Assembly (NCBI GenBank): GCA_016787525.1
Contig: JAEUUP010000022.1
Span: 1-64,000, forward strand
Direction: 5' to 3'
DNA length: 64,000 bases
Source: Saprospiraceae bacterium
GTDB lineage: Bacteria > Bacteroidota > Bacteroidia > Chitinophagales > Saprospiraceae
Shown here piece by piece: positions 44,797-53,156 of the stretch. Made by a program: the position numbers and the translations under genes. The first letter of the stretch is position 1. Each line of letters begins with the position of its first letter. Under the pieces are notes generated by a model. The model searched no databases. It saw only the letters and a program-made list of their open reading frames with translations, and was not told the DNA's origin.

Positions 44797-44966
44797 TTTA
44801 GAATGCTTCAGAATAAAAAAGAATGCAACATGCCGTTTTTGAAATATTGGAATTGTATTTGTAAGTGTGGTGTGTTCGACAGAAAGTTCTAAGTGGTTAG
44901 AAATAGCCCATTGGACTAATAAAAATGGAAATCGCAACAAAAGATTCATTTTTTAAGTAAAAGAGT

Positions 44967-44974
44967 TATATTTG
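44967..44974 (+). promoter_or_regulatory. Probable secDF promoter (-7 TATATTTG)
   Basis: TATATTTG matches the Bacteroidota -7 element; at the expected position upstream lies TTC instead of TTG. It would give a leader of about 205 bases before secDF. The leader holds a forward 10-mer at 45150, 28 bp before the start. Confidence 0.5.
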
Positions 44975-45186
44975 CACGCCTTTTGAGAAGAGGCTTTTAG
45001 AATATTTATTTGTTTAAAAATAATTTTTGTAAAACGGTAATAATCAATCGTTTAGAAACTCTCTACAAAATAATTGACAACCAAAAACCGCTCAGAAACT
45101 TAGAAACGATAAGAAAGTTTAAGTGTTGAAGCTCAAAATAATGAGTTGATACTGAGGGGTAGGATTTAAAAAAAATTTTATAAGCG

Positions 45187-48100
45187 ATGCAAGCGAAAGG
45201 AATTATTAAGTTTTTCTTGGTGCTACTGTTGCTGATTTGTGCAGCACAGTTTATTTACTACATTCCCACGAACAGAGTAGAGCGTGATGCTGAAAACTAC
45301 GCAAAAAATGTAGCTGCTGTGGCAGCACCTGAAAACAAAGCAGCTGCTGAAAAAGCGGCTCGTTTATCGTATCTCGACTCTATGTCGAGCGAGAAGATTT
45401 GGAATGTGCCATTGATTGGTAGCTACACTTATCAAGATTTAAAATCGAAGCAATTAGCTTTGGGTCTTGACTTGAAAGGTGGTATGAGCGTTTTGTTACA
45501 AGTGGATTTGAAAGACTTCCTTGTGTCATTGAGTGGTAACTCAACAGATCCAAACTTTACGAAAGCTATTGAGAACGCAAATGCTCAAAGAGCAAACTCG
45601 ACAGCGGATTTCATCACTCTTTTTGTACAAGAGTACAAAAAATTAGCTGGTGACAACCGTTTGGCTTCGATTTTTGCACGCAACGAGTCATTGAAGCAAT
45701 CTATTAATATTGAATCAAGCGACAATGCTGTTCAAAATATCATTCGTCAGAAAGCGGACGAAACTGTGGGTGAAACGTTCAAACGTTTGACTCAACGTAT
45801 TGACAAATTAGGCGTTGTCCAACCGAATGTATCTTTGGATAAATCGCGTGACATCATCGTTGTCGAGTTACCAGGTATTGAAAACCCTGAGCGCGCACGT
45901 AGCTTCTTGCAAAAAGCTGCTAAATTAGAGTTTTGGGAAGTGTATCGCGCTTCTGATAATGGCATTTTAGCAGGGATACAACAAGCAGACAATACGCTTA
46001 AAGCCATCCAATCTGGTGCAAAAGTAGATTCATTGTCAAAAGACACGACTTCATCTATCGCAGGCGGAGGTCCGCTTTTAGCAATTTTGCAACCTAACCC
46101 AGGTACTATGTCGCCTGCAGTTATTGGTTCGGCTGATAAAAATAAACGTAAACAAATTTCTGAATATTTGACAAAACCAGAAGTTGCGTCAAAATTTCCT
46201 TCAGATTTGAAATTTGTTTGGTCAAAAGACCCTGTTGCTGATCAAACAGGCAAAGCAACTGGTCAATATGAATTGTATGCGTTGAAAAAAACAGCTGGTA
46301 AAGAAGGACCTGCTCTTGACGGCGAACGTGTAACAGATGCTCGTGCGAACAGCACCGAAAAAGGTGGTAGCGGTATGGAAGTATCGTTGCAAATGGATGC
46401 TCAAGGTGCAGCGACTTGGGGACAATTGACAAGCCAATGCGCTCGTGACAACAATCGTGAGGTGGCTATCGTGTTGGACGAAGAGGTGGTGTCTGCTCCA
46501 CGTGTTATCAGCCCAATTTTGGAAGGTCGTTCTTCTATCACAGGTAACTATTCTGTTCAAGAAGCTCAAGACTTGGCATCAATTCTTCAAGTTGGTAAAT
46601 TGCCAGCAAAAGCAGAAATCATTCAAGAAAATACGGTCGGTCCATCTTTGGGTGCGGAGAACATTCGCAACTCTGTCATGGCTTTGGGCTTGTCTTTCTT
46701 AGCTATTTTGGCTTTCATGGTTATCTATTATAGCACAGGTGGTTTCATCTCTATCGTAGCTCTGTTTGCTAACTTGTTCTTCATCATTGGTTCTTTGACT
46801 TCTTATGGTACAGTTTTGACTTTGCCTGGTATCGCTGGTATCTTGTTGACAATGGCGATGGCAGTTGACGCAAACGTTATCATTTACGAGCGTATTCGTG
46901 AAGAATTGGCGGCTGGCAAATCAACGAGTCAGGCGATTGCAGATGGATTCAAACACTCAATGTCAGCTGTTATTGACGGTCACGTCACAGGTTTATTGAC
47001 TTCATTGGTTTTGATTTGGCAAGGTATCGGAGCTATTAAAGGCTTCGGTGTTGTCTTAGCGATTGGTGTTATTTTTACGCTTTTCACAGCTATTTTGGTC
47101 AGCCGTTTGATTGTTGACTATTTGATAGGTAAAGGTAAAGATATTCGTTTCTTTGCAAAATTCAGTGAAGGTGCATTCAAAAACATTCATTGGGACTGGA
47201 TGGCAATGCGTAAAAAGTCTTACGCCTTCTCTTTGGCTATTATTGCAGCTGGTTTGGTCAGTTTCTTCGTGCGTGGTTTTGAGTTGGGTGTTGACTTCAC
47301 AGGTGGCTACAAATACGAAGTTGCTTTCGACCGTGCTGTCAATGCAGACCAATTGCGTGATGTTTTGACAAAATCATTTGAAGGGCAATCTACTATCGTC
47401 AAAGCCGTTAATTCTGACAATACATTCGACATTACAACATCTTATATGAGCAAAGAAACAGGCTCTGATGCTCAAGATAAAGTATTGACAAAGTTACATG
47501 AAGGTGTGAACAGTTTAGTCGGCGGTAATTTGGCATTAGATAATTTCAAAAGCCATGATGTTAGTACAACACATATTAAATCATCTGTAAAAGTAGGCCC
47601 AACAGTAGCAGACGACATCAAACGTAGTTCATTATTGACAACATTGTTTGGTGTACTTATCATCGGTGCATACATCTTGATTCGATTCAACCGTTGGCAA
47701 TATTCTTTGGGTCTTGTTATTGCAGCATTACACGACGTTTTGATCACTGTAGCTTTCTTCACATTGTTACACGGTATTGTGCCTTGGAGCATGGAAATCA
47801 ACCAAGACTTCATTGCTGCCTTGTTGACCATCATTGGTTTCTCGGTCAATGACACTGTTATCGTTTACGACCGTATTCGTGAATACATGCGTAAATATAC
47901 CAGTAAACCAGTAGCAGAAGTCATCAACGATGGTATCAATTCTACGTTAAGCCGTACCATCATTACGTCTTTGACTGTTTTGATTGTGACTTTCATCTTG
48001 TTCTTGGTCGGTGGTGCAAGTATCAAAGGTTTTGCTTTTGCGTTGTTCATTGGTATGTTGGCAGGTACATATTCTTCAATCTTTGTGGCTGCGCCAATCA

Positions 48101-48198
48101 TGATGGACTTCTCTAAAAACCTCGATCTTTCTGAATACAAACCTGAAACTACCACTTCAGGTGATGCAAAAAAGAAGACTTTGAAAGAAAAAGCATAG
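45187..48198 (+). CDS. secDF: Fused protein translocase subunit SecDF
   Basis: This 1003-residue RND-family membrane protein uses the proton gradient to pull proteins through SecYEG. It fuses SecD (GLDLKGGMSVLLQVD near 100, then a large periplasmic domain and six membrane helices) to SecF (ELGVDFTGGYKYEV near 700, then six helices). The fusion is usual in Bacteroidota. Codon use is biased to GCT, GGT and AAA, as in highly expressed genes. It contains no 10-mer, unusual for a 3-kb gene here. A terminator with a 10-mer follows at 48225-48258. Confidence 0.95.
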   Translation: MQAKGIIKFFLVLLLLICAAQFIYYIPTNRVERDAENYAKNVAAVAAPENKAAAEKAARLSYLDSMSSEKIWNVPLIGSYTYQDLKSKQLALGLDLKGGMSVLLQVDLKDFLVSLSGNSTDPNFTKAIENANAQRANSTADFITLFVQEYKKLAGDNRLASIFARNESLKQSINIESSDNAVQNIIRQKADETVGETFKRLTQRIDKLGVVQPNVSLDKSRDIIVVELPGIENPERARSFLQKAAKLEFWEVYRASDNGILAGIQQADNTLKAIQSGAKVDSLSKDTTSSIAGGGPLLAILQPNPGTMSPAVIGSADKNKRKQISEYLTKPEVASKFPSDLKFVWSKDPVADQTGKATGQYELYALKKTAGKEGPALDGERVTDARANSTEKGGSGMEVSLQMDAQGAATWGQLTSQCARDNNREVAIVLDEEVVSAPRVISPILEGRSSITGNYSVQEAQDLASILQVGKLPAKAEIIQENTVGPSLGAENIRNSVMALGLSFLAILAFMVIYYSTGGFISIVALFANLFFIIGSLTSYGTVLTLPGIAGILLTMAMAVDANVIIYERIREELAAGKSTSQAIADGFKHSMSAVIDGHVTGLLTSLVLIWQGIGAIKGFGVVLAIGVIFTLFTAILVSRLIVDYLIGKGKDIRFFAKFSEGAFKNIHWDWMAMRKKSYAFSLAIIAAGLVSFFVRGFELGVDFTGGYKYEVAFDRAVNADQLRDVLTKSFEGQSTIVKAVNSDNTFDITTSYMSKETGSDAQDKVLTKLHEGVNSLVGGNLALDNFKSHDVSTTHIKSSVKVGPTVADDIKRSSLLTTLFGVLIIGAYILIRFNRWQYSLGLVIAALHDVLITVAFFTLLHGIVPWSMEINQDFIAALLTIIGFSVNDTVIVYDRIREYMRKYTSKPVAEVINDGINSTLSRTIITSLTVLIVTFILFLVGGASIKGFAFALFIGMLAGTYSSIFVAAPIMMDFSKNLDLSEYKPETTTSGDAKKKTLKEKA

Positions 48199-48224
48199 TT
48201 TCTGAACGATAATGCGATAAATAT

Positions 48225-48258
48225 AAAGCCGATATTGAGACCCCTCAGTATCGGCTTT
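48225..48258 (+). terminator. secDF terminator containing the 10-mer
   Basis: AAAGCCGATA (48225-48234) pairs with TATCGGCTTT (48249-48258) followed by more T. The loop and right arm include a full reverse 10-mer (48241-48250). It lies 27 bp after the secDF stop. Confidence 0.85.
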
Positions 48259-48310
48259 TGTTTTTGGAAGAATGAAGAACCTGAAATAACTAACTTAAGT
48301 TGTCAGTTAA

Positions 48311-48450
48311 GCGGCAGAGCCGCCAGATATTTGTAGAAAGTTGATTCAACACATGTTATTAAGGTGCAGCGCACTTTGATATTTCGGTGCGCTGCACCTT
48401 TAGAATCTATTTTATAGCTACTCCTACAAATATTATAGTGCGCTGCACTG
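48311..48450. repeat. Cluster of intergenic palindromes
   Basis: A perfect 14-bp inverted repeat (48361-48374 and 48387-48400, core GGTGCAGCGCAC) is followed by another GTGCGCTGCAC copy at 48438-48449. Outer arms ATATTTGTAG (48327-48336) and CTACAAATAT (48424-48433) enclose the first. The layout resembles REP-type palindromes spreading between genes. Confidence 0.7.
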
Positions 48451-48546
48451 TCTTCTTTATATGACTGGCAACTTGAGTTAAATATCACATAAATTGTCTC
48501 CTCTTATTGTTATTTTTGGAAAAAAACTGAAAACACTACATCGTGA

Positions 48547-48762
48547 GACATAATTATGTCCGATTCGTAGAAAATATGTCGTTTTGGACATAATTATGTC
48601 TTTTTCGTAGAAAATATGTCTTATCAAGAGATAATTATGTCCAATTCTCAGAAATTATGTCGTATTGGACATAATTATGTCGTTTTGATAGAAAATATGT
48701 CTTACCAAGAAATAATTATGTCCATTTCATAAAAATTATGTCTGAAACGACATAATTATCTC
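48547..48762. repeat. Helically phased array of about eleven 20-bp units (ATAATTATGTC)
   Basis: Unit ends (ATGTC) fall at 48560, 48580, 48600, 48620, 48641, 48661, 48681, 48701, 48722, 48742 and 48762 (last reads ATCTC), so the spacing is 20 or 21 bp, two helical turns. Several units are the perfect palindrome GACATAATTATGTC (48547-48560, 48587-48600, 48668-48681); alternate units are half-sites (AGAAAATATGTC). Every four units (81 bp) the sequence recurs more closely. It is non-coding, lies between convergent secDF and pntB, and has no CRISPR-like unique spacers. Confidence 0.85.
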
Positions 48763-48812
48763 TTTAAAAGTGGTCTCTAAACTCAAAATAAGGTCATTGA
48801 TACTGAGGGGTA

Positions 48813-50210
48813 TCAAGACATCGCTTTCAATTCCGACACCAAGGAAGTCAAAGCCTTTTTCGCGTCACCAAAAAACATACTCGTCTTTGGGTCATAAAAC
48901 AATAAATTATCAATACCTGCATAGCCCGCACTCATCGAACGTTTGTTGACAATGATGTGTTTGGCTTTATCCACTTCCAAAATAGGCATACCAAAAATCG
49001 GAGAAGCAGGGTCAGATTTTGCTGCTGGATTGACGACATCGTTTGCACCCACTACTAAAACCACGTCAGTTTGGTCGAATTCAGGGTTAATTTCCTCCAT
49101 TTCAACCAATTTGCCATAATCTACATTCGATTCCGCTAACAAAACGTTCATGTGTCCGGGCATACGTCCTGCAACAGGGTGAATCGCATATTTGACTTCC
49201 ACGCCGCGCTCTTCCAAGAGCAATTCTAACTCGTGTATGATGTGTTGTGCATGAGCAACTGCTAATCCATAGCCCGGTACGATGACCACTTTTTTAGAAT
49301 AATTCATCAAAACAGCCAAGTCTGAGACAGAAATATCTTTGATGCTACCCCCCTCAGTATTTGAGCCGCCACCTGCTGCCGATGACTTACCGAATGCACC
49401 GAAAATGACACTACTCAACGAGCGATTCATGGCATTGCACATCACAATTGTCAAAAGCGTACCTGCCGAGCCGACCAAAATACCACCCGTCAACATAACT
49501 TTATTGTCGTACAAAAAGCCACCAAAAGCCGCTGCCAGACCTGTGAATGAGTTCAAAAGAGAAATCACAACAGGCATATCCGCCCCACCAATCGGAATGA
49601 CGAACATAACACCATAAATCAATGCACAAGCAAAAAGACCATACAATAAAGGCGAATTTTCAACATCGCTGAAAATAAGATAGCCACAGAGTGCCAATAC
49701 GCCAACGAGAACAATCGTATTCAAAATATTGTATGAAGGCAAGCGGATGGGTTTATCCATCGTACCATTCAATTTCAAAAAGGCTATCACACTGCCTGCA
49801 AACGAGACACTGCCAATCACCATGCCTAAAACAGTCGGCAACAACGTATTGATATTGCCCACATTATGATGATATTCCATTAAACCAATCAAAGCTGCAC
49901 ACGCACCGCCCATACCATTGAACATAGATACCAATTCGGGCATCTTCGTCATCTGCACACGTTTGGCAGTCATCCAGCCGATAACCGTTCCGATGGCAAT
50001 AGCCGCAAAGATTAAGATAAGTTTGAGTGATTCGCGCGATGTTTTACTGCTTTCGTACAGAAAAATAGTGCCTAAAATGGCTATGGTCATCCCAACAGCT
50101 GCCACCATATTTCCTTTTCTGGCAGTTTTGGGGTTACTCATCATTTTAAGTCCGAATATGAAAGTTACAGATGCTATCAAGTAGCAAATTTCGAGGATAT
50201 GCTGTCCCAT
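48813..50210 (-). CDS. pntB: NAD(P) transhydrogenase subunit beta
   Basis: This 465-residue protein has nine or so membrane helices (domain II) followed by the NADP-binding domain III. The latter has VIVPGYGLAVAHAQH and the segment HPVAGRMPGHMNVLLAE. With PntA it couples proton entry to reduction of NADP by NADH. It follows the small subunit gene (50285-50590) on the same strand. A 10-mer reads NTEGG in the domain linker (49350). Confidence 0.95.
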   Translation of the reverse strand: MGQHILEICYLIASVTFIFGLKMMSNPKTARKGNMVAAVGMTIAILGTIFLYESSKTSRESLKLILIFAAIAIGTVIGWMTAKRVQMTKMPELVSMFNGMGGACAALIGLMEYHHNVGNINTLLPTVLGMVIGSVSFAGSVIAFLKLNGTMDKPIRLPSYNILNTIVLVGVLALCGYLIFSDVENSPLLYGLFACALIYGVMFVIPIGGADMPVVISLLNSFTGLAAAFGGFLYDNKVMLTGGILVGSAGTLLTIVMCNAMNRSLSSVIFGAFGKSSAAGGGSNTEGGSIKDISVSDLAVLMNYSKKVVIVPGYGLAVAHAQHIIHELELLLEERGVEVKYAIHPVAGRMPGHMNVLLAESNVDYGKLVEMEEINPEFDQTDVVLVVGANDVVNPAAKSDPASPIFGMPILEVDKAKHIIVNKRSMSAGYAGIDNLLFYDPKTSMFFGDAKKALTSLVSELKAMS

Positions 50211-50284
50211 ATATTAGTGATTGGTTAGGAAGTTATTTGGTTAGTTAGTCATTGAATGACGCATCTAAACATCAAACACAACGA

Positions 50285-50590
50285 TTATTTCTTTTTAAAC
50301 ATTTCTAACATGCGATCGGTCACGACAAAGCCGCCCACAACATTGAGCGTACCGAGAACAACCGCGATAAAACCTAAAATTAAGGAAAGAATGTTATCCG
50401 TTTCGGTATCGAGCATCACGATGATGGCTCCGATGATAACAACGCCGTGAATGGCATTCGCACCACTCATCAAAGGAGTGTGCAAGATGGTAGGCACTTT
50501 TTCGATGACCTCTACACCAACGAAAATAGCGAGCAAGATGAAGTATATCGCCTCCTTGTGTTCGCTGACAAAACTTAGAATATTTTCCAT
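50285..50590 (-). CDS. pntA2: NAD(P) transhydrogenase alpha subunit, membrane part (PntA2)
   Basis: This 101-residue protein has three membrane segments and matches the C-terminal membrane portion of PntA, encoded separately as in many bacteria with three-gene pnt loci. The opening HKEAIYFILLAIFVGVEVIEKVP and the closing LNVVGGFVVTDRMLEMF are typical. The soluble NAD-binding subunit (PntA1) is not next to it: the upstream neighbour is era. It must be elsewhere in the genome. Confidence 0.9.
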   Translation of the reverse strand: MENILSFVSEHKEAIYFILLAIFVGVEVIEKVPTILHTPLMSGANAIHGVVIIGAIIVMLDTETDNILSLILGFIAVVLGTLNVVGGFVVTDRMLEMFKKK

Positions 50591-50762
50591 ATAAAATGAT
50601 TGTTAGTTTGCAGCGCAAGAACTCCTTTTTTTTCTTTTTTTACAAGAATTTAGGCAATAAAATTTTTTTAATGGTCTATAAAAGAAAATATTTAATCAAT
50701 AAACGAATGTCCTGTGCAAATAAAGATTGGAAGTTTGACATCGTACCTTCCGACGGAGACTT

Positions 50763-51659
50763 TTACATATTGTATCCAAAGTGTTTCAACATCTTCTCAT
50801 CGTCGCGCCAGTTTTCACGCACTTTGACAGTCATTTCTAAGAACACCTTGTAGTCTAAAAATTTCTCGATGTCTTTTCGAGCATCCATGCCCAATTTCTT
50901 CATAGCCAAACCATTTTTACCTATGAGAATCACTTTTTGATTGTCGCGACCGACAAAGATTGTCGCATTGATGCGTGCCAACTTTTCGCCTTTATTGGTT
51001 TGCGTTTCCTTGAAATCTTCTATCACAACTTCGCAAGCATAGGGGATTTCGTCGCGATAATTCAACAAAATCTTTTCTCTGATGATTTCGGCACAGAAAA
51101 AACGCTCAGGTCTGTCGGTCAATTGGTCTTTTGGATAGTATTCTGGTCCCTCGGGCAATGTCTCCTGAACGGCTGAAAGCAACCCCTCAGTATTTTGCTT
51201 TTTAAGAGCCGAAATGCGTATCACTTTTTGAAAATCAACCAATTTGTTCAAATCTTCCTCATAGCTGTCCATGACTGAGGGGTCGAATTTATCCATTTTG
51301 TTCAGCACCAAAAACTTTGGATAGGGTAGCCCTTTCAGTTTTTGAATAATCGGGTCATCTTCATTGAATGCTTCGCTGGGTTCGGTGACAAACAACATAA
51401 TGTCAGCATCTTCAAAAGTCTCTTTCACAAACGAATTCATCGCCTCGTGCATCTTATAAGTGGGTTTGCGGACATAACCTGGGGTATCCGAAAAGACAAT
51501 TTGGAAATCGTCGCCACTCAATATGCCGATGATGCGGTGTCGCGTCGTCTGTGGTTTCGCCGTGATGATGCTCATGCGTTCGCCCACGAGCGCATTCATT
51601 AAAGTGGATTTGCCCACATTTGGGCGACCTATGATGTTTACAAAACCTGATTTGTGCAT
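50763..51659 (-). CDS. era: GTPase Era
   Basis: This 298-residue GTPase assists 16S rRNA maturation and 30S assembly. G1 is GRPNVGKS near 13, G3 is DTPG, G4 is NKMD, and the C-terminal KH domain has VILIGKNGLAMKKLGMDAR. Length is normal. A 10-mer reads NTEG (51183) and a near copy at 51273 (51273-51282) reads DPSV. A -7-like element (TACCTTTG, 51680-51687 on the minus strand) precedes it. Confidence 0.95.
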   Translation of the reverse strand: MHKSGFVNIIGRPNVGKSTLMNALVGERMSIITAKPQTTRHRIIGILSGDDFQIVFSDTPGYVRKPTYKMHEAMNSFVKETFEDADIMLFVTEPSEAFNEDDPIIQKLKGLPYPKFLVLNKMDKFDPSVMDSYEEDLNKLVDFQKVIRISALKKQNTEGLLSAVQETLPEGPEYYPKDQLTDRPERFFCAEIIREKILLNYRDEIPYACEVVIEDFKETQTNKGEKLARINATIFVGRDNQKVILIGKNGLAMKKLGMDARKDIEKFLDYKVFLEMTVKVRENWRDDEKMLKHFGYNM

Positions 51660-51679
51660 TTTTTCTTTCTATTTTGTCG

Positions 51680-51687
51680 CAAAGGTA
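51680..51687 (-). promoter_or_regulatory. Possible -7 element of era
   Basis: The minus strand reads TACCTTTG 21-28 bp before the era start. The distal TTG is not obvious. Confidence 0.4.
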
Positions 51688-51806
51688 CTGAAAAGGTGCG
51701 AGAGATACTGAGGGAGGTAGAAATCAATTAGACTAAATGTCGTCTATCAACACATTTCGGTGCGATGATATGATTCGCGTGCAGAAAGCTTTACCATCGA
51801 GTTTAT

Positions 51807-51838
51807 GCCAGTCCCAAATTGTTTGGGCTGGCTTTTTT
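51807..51838 (+). terminator. Terminator-like hairpin upstream of the ABC ATPase gene
   Basis: GCCAGTCCCAAA (51807-51818) pairs with TTTGGGCTGGC (51822-51832) with one bulged T, followed by six T. No gene precedes it in this orientation between era and the ABC gene, so it may end a short leader or small RNA, or attenuate the ABC operon. A forward 10-mer lies just after it (51848-51857). Confidence 0.75.
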
Positions 51839-51944
51839 GTTTTGCTATACTGAGGGGGGACTTTTTTGCATTAAAACACAGCCATTCTGTACAACTTTCA
51901 CTGTTTTCTACGTTGAATACGAAAACGTTACTAAACCAATATAC

Positions 51945-53144
51945 ATGACAGATAAACTTCAATCTATTAAGCAACTGCTCGAAAGTGACAGCGCACTACT
52001 GGAAATGACTTTGAAAGAAGCATTAGACTTTGTGGAAGAATACAACAACGATTCGGATATAAAAAAAAGAGTAGTCGAAGTCAGTTGGCAGTTGAGGCAA
52101 CTGAAAAAGCAAGGTCGTACGAGAGAGAACGCATTCAATGCCTACCATGAGGAAATGCTCAGTATGTTAACGACAATCGCCGCTAGCCCCCTCAGTATCG
52201 TGCCGATTTCAAAGTCAGAGTCTATTGTAGTTCTGAAGAACATCGGGAAAAGCTACCAATCACATAATTTTACATTGCAACAAGTGAATTTGAATTTTAG
52301 TCTGGGTCACATCACGGGGATTGTTGGCGCAAACGCAAATGGTAAATCAACTTTGATAAAGATTATGGTTGGTGAGCTGTTGCCCAATGTCGGAGAAGTG
52401 ATTTTCCCAAGTTTGACACACAATAACAAACAACTGCCGTGGCTTGAGTTGAAGAAACACATTGCTTATATCCCACAAGACTTACCAGAGTGGCATGGCA
52501 GTTTGCGCGATAATTTGCACATAGAAACAACTTTGCACAATATCTCAGGTAAAGAAAATATTCTTCGAGTTGACTTTATATTAGAACGTTTGGGACTGAC
52601 AGAGTATGTTGACCGTCGTTGGCATGAGCTATCGGGTGGCTACAAATTACGCTTTTCTTTGGCTAAAGCCTTGGTCTGGAAGCCTCGATTCTTGGTTTTA
52701 GACGAACCCCTTGCCAATCTGGATATGGCTTCTCAAATGATTGTACTTCAAGATTTGAAAGACTTGGTGAAAAGTGAGCGTTTTCCTTTGGGAATAGTCA
52801 TTACATCGCAACACATACATGAAATCGAGCAAATTGCTGACCAATTGATTGTATTGGAACAAGGGCAAATTGTTTACAATGGCAAACCCAAAGCTTTTAA
52901 GGCAGACACGGAGAACTATATTTTTGAATTTACTTGCGAGGCGGAATGGTCAGAGATAGTGGACATACTGAGGGGGAGTCCTTTACAATCCATCCAGCGT
53001 CAGGGCAGATATATCATTGTCCAGTTCAGTAAAAACGAGTATTCGACGACTGAGTTTCTTACTTTATTGATGAAAAATGGGGTGCATTTAACGTATTTTA
53101 GAGACATCACACATTCTGTCAAACAATTATTCTTGAACATATAA
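51945..53144 (+). CDS. ABC-type ATPase with helical N-terminal extension
   Basis: This 399-residue protein has an all-helical N-terminal part (about 1-75, LQSIKQLLESDSALLEMTLK) and then an ABC ATPase. Walker A GANANGKST is at 128-136, signature LSGGYKLRF at about 229-237 and Walker B LVLDEP at 250-255. The ATG at 51945 is chosen because the longer frame runs back through a terminator. It is 12 bp from the following large membrane protein gene, its probable partner. The helical N-terminus resembles small effector-associated modules but this is uncertain. Two 10-mers read PLS (52188) and LRG (52966). Confidence 0.85.
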   Translation: MTDKLQSIKQLLESDSALLEMTLKEALDFVEEYNNDSDIKKRVVEVSWQLRQLKKQGRTRENAFNAYHEEMLSMLTTIAASPLSIVPISKSESIVVLKNIGKSYQSHNFTLQQVNLNFSLGHITGIVGANANGKSTLIKIMVGELLPNVGEVIFPSLTHNNKQLPWLELKKHIAYIPQDLPEWHGSLRDNLHIETTLHNISGKENILRVDFILERLGLTEYVDRRWHELSGGYKLRFSLAKALVWKPRFLVLDEPLANLDMASQMIVLQDLKDLVKSERFPLGIVITSQHIHEIEQIADQLIVLEQGQIVYNGKPKAFKADTENYIFEFTCEAEWSEIVDILRGSPLQSIQRQGRYIIVQFSKNEYSTTEFLTLLMKNGVHLTYFRDITHSVKQLFLNI

Positions 53145-53156
53145 TCCGCAAGTAAA

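Noticed and set aside
44749-44949. Minus-strand frame of 66 codons
   Set aside because: No family resemblance; it overlaps a terminator hairpin of the opposite strand.
48547-48762. CRISPR-like array
   Set aside because: Units are contiguous 20-bp repeats without unique spacers of similar length, and no cas genes are seen.
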